From Bacillus sp. JCM 19041 (GTDB lineage Bacteria; Bacillota; Bacilli; Bacillales; Bacillaceae_D), in assembly GCA_001310375.1 (NCBI GenBank), contig BAXC01000011.1, positions 1 to 63,634 of the forward strand: DNA of 63,634 nt, given 5' to 3'. Position numbers and translations under genes: made by a program. How positions within the stretch are numbered: position 1 is the first letter of the stretch; every line of letters begins with the position of its first letter. The notes beneath the pieces were generated by a model. That model was not told where the DNA came from. It did not search any database and worked only from the letters and a program-made list of their open reading frames with translations. Below are positions 35,729-46,094 of this stretch, piece by piece.

Positions 35729-36428
35729 GTTTGGGATACATTTTAACGGTCAGCACAGTTACAGAGATTTAGGTTTAACAGTTGCTGATCGTGACGTAGG
35801 AGATCCGCAAAAGATTAAAACCATTGAGCGTGTGCCTTTTTCCAATGAGATCTATGACTTCTCTGGTCTGTATGGTGATCAACAATACAGCGAGCGTTCA
35901 TTAACTTATATCTTCAATGTAAAGGATTACGACAAGATCAATCTGTCATTCAAAAAGGTTGAGGTAACAAACTGGTTACTGGCTCTTAACACCAAGGCTA
36001 GACTTACAGATGACCACCTGCCTAACTATTATTTTATGGCTGAACTTGAAGAAGAACCGAATTTTGATGAATTAAAATATCATGGCCGTTTAGCTGTTAC
36101 CTTCACCGCAAAACCATTCATGGTATGCGAACTTGAGGAAGGGCACGACATATGGGATGACTTTAATTTCTTGTTAGATTACGCGCTAACAAACGAATAC
36201 CAAGTAACCGGAAGAATAGACGTGGATTTGTACAATGCTGGCTCAACAAGAGCGATTCCGCTTATTAAAGCATCTGCTCCAATGCAAATCGTTAAAGGGA
36301 ACGTGACGTACCAGGTACCTTTAGGAGAGTCAAAGGACATAGACTTCGCGCTCACTAAAGGTTCAAACCAGGTGCGCATCATAGGGAACGGGGTCATCTC
36401 GTTCCACTTTCACAAGGAGGTGATTTAG
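35721..36428 (+). CDS. Distal tail protein (Dit)
   Basis: 236 aa less the TTG; ATG 35721 after AAGGAGG. DRFGIHFNGQHSYRDLGLTVADRDVGDPQKI and VPFSNEIYDFSGLYGDQ are Sipho_tail/Dit landmarks. Forms the baseplate hub ring. Confidence 0.92.
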   Translation: MDRFGIHFNGQHSYRDLGLTVADRDVGDPQKIKTIERVPFSNEIYDFSGLYGDQQYSERSLTYIFNVKDYDKINLSFKKVEVTNWLLALNTKARLTDDHLPNYYFMAELEEEPNFDELKYHGRLAVTFTAKPFMVCELEEGHDIWDDFNFLLDYALTNEYQVTGRIDVDLYNAGSTRAIPLIKASAPMQIVKGNVTYQVPLGESKDIDFALTKGSNQVRIIGNGVISFHFHKEVI

Positions 36429-37994
36429 CTGTACAAAATATCAATCTTTAATGATGGTAAAGAGACAGTGATTCACCATCCTCATTTTAACGATATAAAA
36501 GTTCAACACGGGCAGATAAAAATAAAGAAAAACTCTGTAGATACTTTTTCTTTCGATATACTGCCTGGCAACCCGGGTTATGATCAAATACATTTACTCA
36601 CAACGCTCATTGTAGTTAAGAACCTTCAGACGGGCATTGTTGAGTTTGACGGCCGTATCTTAATGCCAGATGACAGCATGGATGAAAACGGCGCTTTCGG
36701 AAAGTCGTTTGTATGTGAAGGTGAACTGGGTTATCTCAATGATAGCTGTCAACGTCATGGGGAGTACAACGATATGACCATTGCTGCTTTTTTCAAAGTG
36801 ATGGTTGATCAGCATAACCGAGAAATAGCCAATGATCCGATTAACAAACGATTCGAGGTTGGTCGTGTGACAGTCACCAACAACACTGACAATGTATACC
36901 GTTACCTCAACTATGATTCAACGCTTGATAACATCTTTGATAAACTCGTTGATCGCTTGGGTGGAGAGTTGAAGGTTCGGAAAGAGAATGGCATACGCTA
37001 TCTCGATTACCTTGCAGTAACGGAGGATAGGAAGTCAACAGAGATTAAACTTGCGAAGAATCTTCAGTCCATTCAACGCCAAGTTGATCCAACTGAAGTC
37101 ATCACAAGGTTGGTTCCTTTGGGTATGCGGATTGAGTCGGAAGATGAGGAAGCTATCGATGCCAGCCAAGCAAGGCTCACAATAGCGGAAGTTAATAACG
37201 GGGTTGATTATATTGAGGATGAAGAGGCAAAGCGCATCTTTGGTATTATAACGCGCAACAACGTTTGGGATGACATTACCTTGCCTCCAAATCTCATTAG
37301 GACAGGCAGAGAGTATTTGAGGGACAACAACCGCGTTCGCACAAAATATGTGATCTCTGCTGTCGATCTAGCGCTGATAGGCCTAGATACAGACACGTTT
37401 GAAGTTGGTTACTATTATTACGTCGAGAACGCAGTAATGGGTATACAGGAGTGGCTTAGGGTTGTAGGTAAGACCATTGATGTTGTTAATCCGAATGTGA
37501 GTTCATTAGAAATTGGCGATCAGTTTAAGACAGCTAGTCAGTTTCAAAGTGAACAAAACAGAGCGCAGCGTAATGTGGTGGAGCTTGAAACCACTGTTGC
37601 TAGACAGTCGCAGAGCATCGGCGTTCTTCGAAAAGAGCTTACAGGCGTCAACTCCGCTATGGAGACAATTGAACTGACTCTAAGAGAAAGCGACCTACCC
37701 GCACTTAATACGGCAGTTAAGCAACTAGAGGAAGCTTTGGAGAATTTAAACGAAGCAATAGAAGATCTGCCTGTCTATGATGTTGTGACCTATGACCGAA
37801 ACGGTCTAATGATCAGCACGGACAAAGCGAAATTGGATACGCTACAAAATTACGAGCCTGCCACGGAAACGATGGACGGGCTATTTCCTGCGCCTGACAA
37901 AGCTAAGTTGGATCGAATTACTGTGACCGCTCCCGTAAATATGGATGAATTGTTAAGAAGGCTTGAGGAAGTGGAGGGAAGACTAAATGGCTAA
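36429..37994 (+). CDS. Tail-associated protein (Tal, prophage endopeptidase tail), CTG start
   Basis: 521 aa. The family start YKISIFNDGKETVIHHPHF begins at CTG 36429, 6 bases after AAGGAGGTGATTTAG; the first GTG (36468) would cut conserved sequence. The N-terminal 360 residues form the hub domain; after that a coiled coil (about 375-430) and a fibre-attachment region. Use of CTG or a miscalled ATG cannot be separated here. Confidence 0.85.
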   Translation: MYKISIFNDGKETVIHHPHFNDIKVQHGQIKIKKNSVDTFSFDILPGNPGYDQIHLLTTLIVVKNLQTGIVEFDGRILMPDDSMDENGAFGKSFVCEGELGYLNDSCQRHGEYNDMTIAAFFKVMVDQHNREIANDPINKRFEVGRVTVTNNTDNVYRYLNYDSTLDNIFDKLVDRLGGELKVRKENGIRYLDYLAVTEDRKSTEIKLAKNLQSIQRQVDPTEVITRLVPLGMRIESEDEEAIDASQARLTIAEVNNGVDYIEDEEAKRIFGIITRNNVWDDITLPPNLIRTGREYLRDNNRVRTKYVISAVDLALIGLDTDTFEVGYYYYVENAVMGIQEWLRVVGKTIDVVNPNVSSLEIGDQFKTASQFQSEQNRAQRNVVELETTVARQSQSIGVLRKELTGVNSAMETIELTLRESDLPALNTAVKQLEEALENLNEAIEDLPVYDVVTYDRNGLMISTDKAKLDTLQNYEPATETMDGLFPAPDKAKLDRITVTAPVNMDELLRRLEEVEGRLNG

Positions 37995-40098
37995 GATAAG
38001 CGAGTTGTTACGAAAAATCACAACGGCAGTACACGGGAAGGACGTTAGAGGTAGCCTTAGAGACGGTCTGGATGCTGTTAATCAAGAAGTTGAAGACAAT
38101 ACAGAGCTATCCAAACGTACTCAGTTTGAACAAGAGATACTGGACAAAAAGTATAAAGAACAAATAGCAGATGCGACAGATATAACGGAAATAAAAGACT
38201 TCCATGTGTCGGGTGTAACTGGCAAAGTTTTTAAAACAATGGGTGAAAGAGCAGATGACGGTGACCGACAGTTGGCACATGAAGCGAAGCAACGTGGAGA
38301 TTTAAACAAATTAGAAACGGATAGCACTACCGACTTAGTTAATGCCATCAACTCTAGCGCTAAGTATCTTGCAAACATCGTCCGAGTAGACGGACACGAT
38401 CAATCAGCTATTACAGAAGCCTCTAATCGCCTTAAAAGTTTAGATGCTAAATCCATATTGCATTTTGATGATGGAATTTACGTTGGGAGTGAGTTGGATC
38501 TACCGTCTAATTGTAAAGTATCGTTTGCTCCCGGAGCTAAATTCATTCCCAATGATGATAAACCAATGCTTACACTTTCAGGAGCTTCACCTACTTCGTA
38601 CGTTGCTTTATCTACAAATGCAATGCGCGGATCTACACAGGTAGTCTTAAGCAATGTCACGGGGTTAAAAGCAGGTGATTGGCTTTATCTAAGATCAAAC
38701 ACTGTGTTAACAGGGATCAATCGCTATAATACGCCTACTTCGGAATTACGTAAAATCGAAAAGATTAATGTTTCCTCTCGCACAGTTACAATAAACGAGG
38801 GGCTTTATTATGATTTTCTAACATCAGATAGAGCAGAGGCAGGTAAGGCAGATGTTCGAGAAAACATCGATATTATTGGGTTTCAAGCAGGTCAATACGG
38901 ATTTACCCAAAAGATGTTTCGAGGAATAGCGCTTCGTTTTACAGCGCATGTTCGTATTATTGCACCTAAGATAACGGGATCGCGTGATGTTAATGGAGAA
39001 GATATGGCGGCTAGAGATGGTATTAATATTCAAAACTCTTATCGTGTAACCATTAGAGATGGGGATTTTAATAATATCGGATGGTATGGTATCGGCTATA
39101 GTGGAGCCACTCAACATTTATTAGTTGAAAATTGTCAATTCGAAAAGTGTCGTCATTCTACTAGTGCAATTTGGACTACAGATGGTTATGGAGAACCGCA
39201 TCAATGTGATTTTAAGGATCTTACTTCAAATGCAAGTACATTATCTGCCTTTGATTGTCATGACACTGGTAAAGATATTAATTATTACAACTGTAAAGCT
39301 TATGATTCTGGCGACTCTGGTTTCTTAATTCGCACATCGGGCGTGGTTCGTTTAATAAATTGTTGGGCTCAACGATCTGTTTTTGACGGTGTTAAGGTTG
39401 TTAGCTCTCACCCTACAGATGCGAACAGACAAATCAATAAAGTAATTATCTCTGGTGGGAAGTATACAACAAATGAGCGTCTAGGGATAAATAGTGATGC
39501 TCGAATTTGTGATATAAGTAATGTTGAATTTCAAGGGAATAAGTATCGAGCAATTAGCACCCAAGGAGGCACAATAAAAAATTGTCGTTTCGAGAATAAC
39601 CAACAAGGATTAGGTGGATCTGGGCAAATCGGACACGGTTTCGGGAATTTTAACACGTCACCTCTTGTTATAGAAACGAATGAATTCTTTTATCCAGGCA
39701 ATGGAGTTATCCTTGTTGCTTCTGGTACGCAACCTGTCCCTTTTGATAAAGTCTTGTTAAGAAATAACGACTACCGGGGTTTCACTGATGTTTTGTATTC
39801 CACTGGAAATAATGCTGTTAAGCCTAGATCATATGGGAATCACTTTGGTAATTTCTATTCAAATAGTTCGGGTGAAGCCAAACTTCAAAACGGTGAAGTA
39901 ACCATAACTAGTCCAGCAATTAGGATTTGGGCAGCAACGAGCTACCGAGGAGTTGTCCCTCAAGTGGATTTCAAACGAATCCAACCTCTCGGAACATTAG
40001 GAGCCTTATTTGTGTCAAAGGTCGAAGATGGTTCAATGACTATTAAATCAACATCATCTAACGATGTATCAGTGATTCATTGGGCAATTTCATATTAA
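37987..40098 (+). CDS. Tail spike with right-handed beta-helix
   Basis: 703 aa. N-terminal helical attachment domain (ISELLRKITTAVHGKDVRGSLRDGLDAV, coiled coil to about 135), then pectate-lyase-like repeats with many Asn/Asp turns (DGINIQNSYRVTIRDGDFNNIGWYG, NCWAQRSVFDGVKV, ISNVEFQGNKYRAISTQGG), and a C-terminal beta cap. Receptor-binding or polysaccharide-degrading spike. Confidence 0.88.
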   Translation: MAKISELLRKITTAVHGKDVRGSLRDGLDAVNQEVEDNTELSKRTQFEQEILDKKYKEQIADATDITEIKDFHVSGVTGKVFKTMGERADDGDRQLAHEAKQRGDLNKLETDSTTDLVNAINSSAKYLANIVRVDGHDQSAITEASNRLKSLDAKSILHFDDGIYVGSELDLPSNCKVSFAPGAKFIPNDDKPMLTLSGASPTSYVALSTNAMRGSTQVVLSNVTGLKAGDWLYLRSNTVLTGINRYNTPTSELRKIEKINVSSRTVTINEGLYYDFLTSDRAEAGKADVRENIDIIGFQAGQYGFTQKMFRGIALRFTAHVRIIAPKITGSRDVNGEDMAARDGINIQNSYRVTIRDGDFNNIGWYGIGYSGATQHLLVENCQFEKCRHSTSAIWTTDGYGEPHQCDFKDLTSNASTLSAFDCHDTGKDINYYNCKAYDSGDSGFLIRTSGVVRLINCWAQRSVFDGVKVVSSHPTDANRQINKVIISGGKYTTNERLGINSDARICDISNVEFQGNKYRAISTQGGTIKNCRFENNQQGLGGSGQIGHGFGNFNTSPLVIETNEFFYPGNGVILVASGTQPVPFDKVLLRNNDYRGFTDVLYSTGNNAVKPRSYGNHFGNFYSNSSGEAKLQNGEVTITSPAIRIWAATSYRGVVPQVDFKRIQPLGTLGALFVSKVEDGSMTIKSTSSNDVSVIHWAISY

Positions 40099-40109
40099 GG
40101 AGTGATTAG

Positions 40110-40397
40110 ATGTCAGAATCAATTATAGGCTTAAGAATGACAAAAACATTCCGGTCTGGAATGACTGTACCTTATGCGTTTTTTACAATTACAAGTATCA
40201 GCGGAAATGTAGATCGGTTGTACCTTGACGTTACCCCTTTTTTTAACCAAGAGGCAATGGAAAATGGCTATTCTCCACTCGAACCAAGTACCCAATATAA
40301 CTTTGTTCCGGAGGGTGAAAATCGATGGGATTCACAAGCGTATGCTTATTTAACATCATTAGATGAGTTTAAAGATGCGATTGAGGTTAAGAGGTAG
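40110..40397 (+). CDS. Hypothetical baseplate-associated protein
   Basis: 95 aa after AAGGAGTGATTAG. Beta-rich; ends with a helix. Follows the spike, so perhaps a chaperone or fibre accessory; no family recognised. Confidence 0.7.
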   Translation: MSESIIGLRMTKTFRSGMTVPYAFFTITSISGNVDRLYLDVTPFFNQEAMENGYSPLEPSTQYNFVPEGENRWDSQAYAYLTSLDEFKDAIEVKR

Positions 40398-40406
40398 GAG
40401 GTTGTA

Positions 40407-40508
40407 ATGAAGATCGATTTGGTAAAGAAAAATTGGTTGTTTTTATCTATTTGTGGAGCCTCGTTGTTTTTTAGTTTAGGTTTGTCGTTTTGTTTTTATA
40501 TTCTATAG
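40407..40508 (+). CDS. 33-aa single-TM peptide
   Basis: MKIDLVKKNWLFLSICGASL then a hydrophobic run to FYIL, after TAGGAGGTTGTA. One TM helix. Last gene of the tail operon. Confidence 0.6.
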   Translation: MKIDLVKKNWLFLSICGASLFFSLGLSFCFYIL

Positions 40509-40524
40509 TAGGATCATACCCTCT

Positions 40525-40557
40525 GGAAAAAGGTCGTCTTGTATGACGACTTTTTTA
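40525..40557. terminator. Bidirectional terminator
   Basis: AAAAAGGTCGTC-TTGTAT-GACGACTTTTTT closes the tail operon; the A-run side serves the convergent DUF4393 gene. Confidence 0.85.
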
Positions 40558-41321
40558 AATGTTTTTTATACAAACATCTTTGAACGAATATCCGAGTTCT
40601 GATAATTGGAATGAATATTTCACAAAAATATGTTCGTACTTTCTTTGTTGAACTTTAAAAACGCAATCTTGTATAAATTGATGATTTATAAGGCCTGAAT
40701 AGAGATTATCATCCATCAAAAAACTTCTTCTTGTATCGTTATTAATCCTAATCGGTCTAAATTTCTTAAGTATGCTCTACCGTTATCTGGGTGAGCGCTA
40801 CCTACTTCATAAACAAGTGTATTGAAATCTCGTATATAAGTGCTTTTTCCAATGCCTTGCTCACCAATTTTTCGAAAATCAATGCCTAAAACTGGGTAAG
40901 GGCTATTGTCCATTTGCTTTAACATGAGCGCTTCATCAGATGATAGCTGTTTAATGATTTCTACAAAAGATGGATGGGCTCTCTTATGCAAGTCCGAATT
41001 AACTGAAGCAGCTATTAAATTAGCAAATAATTCTCTTAGCGTTTCGTTTTCAAAATAAAACTTTGATGCTTCAAGTGTAGGTCCTACAATATATAATTCA
41101 GGTTCTGTAATTTTATCTAGAGGAATCTTTGATACTTTATTATCGATATCATTTTTAAAAGACTCTAACGCCTTTTGCCGTGATAAGTTTTTCTTTTGTG
41201 AATAAATATCGATTCCGCCAAAAGCGATATCCCAAACTGATCTTAATGTTTCACCCGCGCTTTCAGCAACCGGCGATAATGCTTTGTCAATAAATTTAGG
41301 GAAGATGTTAATTTCTGTCAC
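40555..41321 (-). pseudogene. DUF4393 protein, frameshifted
   Basis: GTG 41321 after AGAGGTGATTAA. The frame EINIFPKFIDKALSPVAESAGETL...LGLITIQEEVF stops at 40716. One T added to the T6 run continues as LMDDNLYSGLINHQFIQDCVFK to 40555 (255 aa), the usual DUF4393 length. Cargo gene transcribed against the late operon; family function unknown, frequent in prophages. Confidence 0.82.
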
Positions 41322-41374
41322 TTAATCACCTCTTTTTATATTTTCATGGTTTATTATACAGAGGAGAGATAATT

Positions 41375-41473
41375 TTGGAAATAATTTATCAACACCCTTT
41401 TCTAACTACGTGGTTTATTGGATGGATTTTTTTATGTTTATCATCAGTGGTTAGTGTCTTGAAATCGAAATGA
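41375..41473 (+). CDS. 32-aa single-TM peptide, TTG start
   Basis: TTG 41375 after GAGGAGAGATAA. MEIIYQHPFLTTWFIGWIFL... is one hydrophobic helix with KSK end. Supported by the ribosome site only. Confidence 0.45.
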   Translation: MEIIYQHPFLTTWFIGWIFLCLSSVVSVLKSK

Positions 41474-41533
41474 GGATCAAACGCAGGTCTTATGAATCTT
41501 CTAAAAAGGGGGCGTTATCTATAAACACAAACA

Positions 41534-41590
41534 GGGACCGCGCACACGGTCCCCGACCACCTACCACAGAGGTAATAGGTGGTCTTTTTA
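41534..41590 (+). terminator. Double hairpin, second with T-run
   Basis: GGGACCG-CGCACA-CGGTCCC (41534-41553) then GACCACCTA...TAGGTGGTC (41555-41584) and TTTTTA. Sits just ahead of the lysis cassette. Confidence 0.8.
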
Positions 41591-41660
41591 TTGTACGCAT
41601 AAGGTGAGGGGAAGGCATGAGGACATGCTCCCGAGAGAATAGACACAGAGGAGGGGGAAC

Positions 41661-41957
41661 ATGACCGAGGAGGCAACAACAATGGACCTAAGAGACAGTG
41701 CCCTAAAGAGTATAGTTGACGATGTAGCGCAAATTAAAGAGCAGCAGAAAGCGCACGAATCAAAAATCACTTCGCTCGAGCGCAAAGATGAATTGAAAGA
41801 GTATCGAATCAATGACCTATCAGATAAGTTAAGCAAGATTGAAGAAAACACAACATGGTTACGCAAAACAGTTACAGGCGCATTGATAACCGCTGGAATC
41901 GGGTTGCCTTTTACACTCGTAGCTGGTGTAGTCGTTTGGTTTGTAACTAATAATTAA
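41661..41957 (+). CDS. xhlA: XhlA-type hemolysin/holin accessory protein
   Basis: 98 aa. Coiled coil (about 15-65), short TWLRKT turn, one C-terminal TM helix (GALITAGIGLPFTLVAGVVV): the XhlA pattern. AGAGGAGGGGGAAC upstream. Acts with the holin and amidase in lysis. Confidence 0.9.
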   Translation: MTEEATTMDLRDSALKSIVDDVAQIKEQQKAHESKITSLERKDELKEYRINDLSDKLSKIEENTTWLRKTVTGALITAGIGLPFTLVAGVVVWFVTNN

Positions 41958-42006
41958 GCCTCTTGGTGAGACCCCAGGAGGCTATTTTATTTGAGGAGAT
42001 GAGGAT

Positions 42007-42255
42007 ATGAACGCAGATATCGTAAAACAGATTACAGGTTTCTTGTCGGCGCTACTAGTGTTTTTGGGGTTTTTAGGTGTGAGCTTTGAATGGTTCACGG
42101 TAGATAGCATTAATGCATTCGGATTGGTTCTAGCCGCTGCTATTCCATTGGCTTACAACTTGTTCACGATTTACAAGAACCACTTTGGATTCACGAAGAA
42201 AGCCAAGCATGAAAAAGTTGTGCTTGATCGGATAAACAACAAGGAGGGTAAATGA
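42007..42255 (+). CDS. Phage holin
   Basis: 82 aa. Two TM helices (ITGFLSALLVFLGFLGVSF and INAFGLVLAAAIPLAYNLF) with a basic tail. ATG overlaps none upstream; overlaps the amidase start. Forms the inner-membrane lesion for lysis. Confidence 0.9.
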   Translation: MNADIVKQITGFLSALLVFLGFLGVSFEWFTVDSINAFGLVLAAAIPLAYNLFTIYKNHFGFTKKAKHEKVVLDRINNKEGK

Positions 42256-43351
42256 TTATGGCTAAAATCGGATTAGATATAGGGCATGGAAGAAATACAT
42301 TCCCACCATCAAAGGGCGTATACAAAAACGGTGCAGGTCATCATGAGTACGATGCCAACAGTCGAGTTGCAAAACAGCTTGAAAAAAAATTAAAAGTAGC
42401 AGGGCATACAGTGGTGATGGCACAACCTTATAATGCGAATGATGTTGCTTTAATCACAAGAACAAACCGTTACATTGCAGAGAAAGTTGATTTAATTATG
42501 TCGTTACATGCCAATGCTGGTGGCGCTGCAGCGAGTGGGTATGCGGCTTTTTATCGGCAAGGTGATGCGCGAGCAAAACATCTTTCGGACTTATATGAAG
42601 CAGAGTTGGTAGCACAAGGTTTCAAGCTGTGGGGAGGTAGTCGTCCATCAATGCCAACTGGATGGTCAAACTTTCACATGTGCCGAGTACCTTCACAAAA
42701 CGGCATTCCATCCATCCTACTTGAAAATGGATTCATGACAAATGCAGGTGACTTCGAATGGATCTTTGGTGATAAGAAAGATGAATATGCGGAGAAATGT
42801 GCAACGGCCGCTTTTAATGCTGCTCAAAATTTTCTTGGTGAAAAGCCAGAGAGCGTCAATTCTCAACCTGTAAATAAACCAGCATCTACGCCATCCACAG
42901 GCAAAGCCAAGACGGATGCACAACTAGCCGATGAAGTTATTGCTGGTAAACACGGCAGTGTGATGCTCGTAAAAATTCATTAGGCAGCCGTTATGATGCT
43001 GTACAAGCAATCGTTAATCAGAAGCTAAGTGGTAGCAAGCCAGCACCAGCAAAGCCAAAGAAAACCATAGCTCAAATGGCTACTGAAGTCATCAACAATC
43101 AGCATGGCAACGGTCATGATAATCGTCGTAAGTCACTTGGTATTTCTGCTGCCGAATATGAAAAGGTTCGTGCAGAGGTTAACCGTCGAGCAGGTGGTGG
43201 CTCAAATAGCCCTGCCAAGTCTGTTGATCAGATGGCACGTGAGGTATTGGCAGGTAAGCACGGTAATGGCCATGATGCACGGAGAAAGTCATTAGGTATT
43301 TCTCAATCGCAATACAATCAGGTGAGAACGAGGGTAAATCAGTTAGCTTGA
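42252..43351 (+). pseudogene. N-acetylmuramoyl-L-alanine amidase with CW_7 repeats, frameshifted
   Basis: Amidase_3 catalytic domain (IGLDIGHGRN, MSLHANAGG, LLENGFMTNAGDFEW) to about residue 185, linker, then three CW_7-type cell-wall repeats (KHG.GHD.RRKSLGIS). One G lost from agtGGtgat (about 42960) breaks the first repeat. Restored about 364 aa. Start 42252 or 42258. Zn amidase that opens peptidoglycan at lysis. Confidence 0.92.
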
Positions 43352-43382
43352 AGAAGAAGTCCTGTTTTAAGCAGGGCTTCTT
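43352..43382 (+). terminator. Terminator after lysin
   Basis: AAGAAGTCCTG-TTTTAAG-CAGGGCTTCTT hairpin at the amidase stop; modest T-run. It would insulate the following cargo gene. Confidence 0.65.
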
Positions 43383-43482
43383 ACAATTATAAATTTTGAT
43401 TTTTTAAATTAGCTCAATATATTATCGCTTAATATTTCAACACCTTGTGAAATTTGGTAAAATAATGCACAGGGGTGATTGT

Positions 43483-44765
43483 GTGAATATAGATTATTTA
43501 AAGGACAAAATAAATAATAAGTTAACAAAAGAGTATTTTCAAGAAGTTTATAAGTCATACGTAAATGAGAATTACAGGTCAGCTATTGTGTTTTTAAATT
43601 CTGTGGTTCTTTATGATCTCTATTGTAAGTTAGAAGATATGAGAGATGCCCATGAAGATGAAAAAGCTAAAGGTATACTTAAAGCAATTAAAGAAAAACA
43701 ACAATCTAACCTTTACTCGTCGGAATGGGAAAAGCTATTAATTGAAAGAGTTGCTAATCAAACAGAATTATTAAGCGTATCTGAAGTCTCTTCATTAATG
43801 CGTTTAAGAGAGCTTAGAAATCAATGTGCTCACCCAGAAATTAGTGAACACACAAGTGAGTTATATAGTCCGAGTAGGGAGACTACTTTGGCAACTATTG
43901 TAGAGGTTTTACAGGCTTTATTAATAAAGCCGCCTTATTTTACAAACAATGTATTTAATTTGTTAATGGCTGAGATTGAAAATAAAAATAATACTAATTA
44001 TAATATGTTCGAATTAGAAATTCTAATTAAAAACAGATACTTAAATCATATGAGTGAGTCTAGGCAATCAAAAACATTCGAATCACTCTGGAAGGTAGTA
44101 TTTAAAGATAAGAGCGAACGAGCCAATCATAATAGAGGAATAAATTATTGCGCACTATTGGCTTATATTAAAAATTGTACTTTTAATTATGTAGAATATA
44201 TGGAGAGCAGAAAGAATTATTTCACTATTGATTCTTCATATGTAAGATGGCTTATTGACTTATGGCTAACTTCCCTAAAATTAATAATGTATTAGAAGAA
44301 AGTACCAACGTCGAAGTAGAAAAGGAACTTTCTCATTTTAGGAGCAAAGTATTAGCTTTTTATAAACACGAAACTTTTTCCGATCATATTGATTATTTGA
44401 ATGCCGAAATAAAAAAATTAAAAGAAGAATCTATGTTCTGGCCTATTTATAGTAACGATGTAATGACTAACATCTTGGCGATTAAAATAATAGCGAATGA
44501 AAATTTAGTGATGGACAGATATTTTGATTTCCTAATTAAGATGTATACATACGCTCCAACTTATGATTGTGCTGACCTTGCCTTCGATAAATTAATAAGC
44601 ACAAATTATAAAAAGTTCTCTGTGGAACAAATAAAGAATTTCATTGAAGGAGCTTCTGAAAATAATCAATGCTACGACAGGAGAGCCGCTAGTTACGATC
44701 ATAAATTAGTTTTGGAATTTATAAGGACACTAGAAAGTAATTACGTTCCACCGAAGAATTTTTAA
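43483..44765 (+). pseudogene. HEPN-motif cargo protein, frameshifted
   Basis: GTG 43483 after AGGGGTGA. Two frames (to 44295 and from 44262) join when one A is restored in ttAAtgg: ...RWLIDLMANFPKINN. About 427 aa. Residues 112-117 are RNQCAH, the R-x4-H catalytic motif of HEPN RNases, in a helical context (SLMRLRELRNQCAHPEIS). AT-rich, own promoter-like TAAAAT, and inserted at the lysin 3' end. Candidate toxin or anti-phage effector (inference). Confidence 0.6.
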
Positions 44766-44766
44766 T

Positions 44767-44806
44767 AATACAATCAAGTTCGCGCTCAAGTAAATCAGTT
44801 TAAAAA
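44767..44806 (+). pseudogene. Remnant of lysin CW_7 3' end
   Basis: Encodes YNQVRAQVNQF. AATACAATCA (44767) and GTAAATCAGTT (44790) recur with the same 23-base spacing at 43311 and 43334 in the amidase end (YNQVRTRVNQL). Marks where the HEPN gene entered the lysin tail. Confidence 0.75.
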
Positions 44807-44813
44807 GAAAGAG

Positions 44814-44840
44814 CCCTCCCTAATTTGGAGGGTTATTTTT
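44814..44840 (+). terminator. Original lysis-operon terminator
   Basis: CCCTCC-CTAATTT-GGAGGG then TTATTTTTATTT, directly after the lysin remnant. Confidence 0.8.
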
Positions 44841-44876
44841 ATTTATGCCGAATTATAATCAAAAAGGAGTCATGCC

Positions 44877-45158
44877 ATGAACCCCGCCCGCAATTCCCGC
44901 GCTTACCTACTGCTGTTCCACATCCACCGACACCTCACCGAGAAACACAACGTACCGCTCCACATTCAAGCATCCTACACAGAAACCATTCACTATATCA
45001 TTCCGTTTTACCCCAACCTCGCTGATCAACTACAAAAAAGCATACCCATTCGTAACCGAGTATGCCATTTCATATCTATTTCATCTAAAGAGCTTCATTT
45101 AATTGAACAAATAGCTAAATCACTTCAGATTAGCCAATCAACGAAAGTAGGTATGTGA
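44877..45158 (+). CDS. Hypothetical protein
   Basis: 93 aa after AAAAAGGAGTCATGCC. His-rich middle (LLLFHIHRHLTEKHN). Its 3' end overlaps the antisense ligase tail by 34 bases. No family recognised. Confidence 0.6.
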   Translation: MNPARNSRAYLLLFHIHRHLTEKHNVPLHIQASYTETIHYIIPFYPNLADQLQKSIPIRNRVCHFISISSKELHLIEQIAKSLQISQSTKVGM

Positions 45159-45951
45159 AGATACCCCTTGCTTGTCTTATGCCTATATCTAATCTTACAT
45201 GGTAAAGGTGTTTCTAGATGCACAAACTTCTTATCTTCGCTCACGTTTTGCCTCTTAGCGATCTCATAGAACTCTCTTCGCGCTTAAACGCCATATGCTC
45301 CATGACGCCCCATAACTCACCATCAAAGCTTTCTAACAGCAAGCCAAACTCACCCTTGCGATAACCAGTAATAAGTCCATCCGTATATTGATAGTTAATC
45401 ACCTTTAGCCAGTCTGATGATCGTTTATTTACCTTATAAGTGGAGGCGGGGTCTTTCATGACAATACCTTCTAATCCTTTTTCGGATACGATATCAAGAT
45501 AAGGTTCAGAAAAACCTTCTAGCCATTTAATCTCTGTCATATTAGGATGACTCGGTAACGCCTTGGAAAGAATCTCTTTTCGCTGAATCAAAGGGAGGGG
45601 AGTAGTATCCATATGTTTGTTCTTGATGATATCGAAAACAACAAACGTTATGGGGAGGGTGTTTTTCGAGGAGTGGAAACGAGCCATAACTAATTCAAGA
45701 TCAGGATTGCCATGTTCGTCCAACACAACCAACTCACCATCTAAAATAGTCCCGTCTTCAATATCGTTACTCACCAATTCTGGGAACCGGTTTGTAACCT
45801 CTGTATTATGCCTAGTGTACAACCTAGTCACACCGTCATGCTTGGACAAGATTAAGCGTATGCCATCAAACTTTAATTCTGTTAGCCAATCATTATCTAT
45901 AGGTTCATCTACTCTATGGAGTAGCATTGGAGATACAAAAATAGTCATCAC
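45125..45951 (-). pseudogene. ATP-dependent DNA ligase (LigB/YoqV-like), frameshifted
   Basis: Adenylation motif ELKFDGIRL (K-x-D-G-x-R), ILDGELVVLDE, GLEGIVMKDP and SSDWLKVINY are ligase motifs I, III, IV, V. One A lost from cgcGAAAgag moves the end into EFYEIAKRQNV...YLHIPTFVDWLI, giving 275 aa, the size of the SPbeta ligase. Seals nicks using ATP. Downstream gene of a LexA-boxed operon. Confidence 0.85.
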
Positions 45952-45989
45952 CCCAACTTTAATTGTACGGGTGATGACTATGGATTACA

Positions 45990-46094
45990 TTAGGATTTTG
46001 CTGGAAGACCGAGTACTTCACGATACAATTCATCTCCATTAATTTCATTGATATGAGTTTCAAATGCTTCCTCAAACGGACATTTATTCTCCAT
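45990..46094 (-). CDS. Small hypothetical protein
   Basis: 34 aa (MENKCPFEEAFETHINEING...), overlapping the end of the upstream minus gene by 11 bases. Operon member between the 46084 gene and ligase. Confidence 0.5.
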   Translation of the reverse strand: MENKCPFEEAFETHINEINGDELYREVLGLPAKS

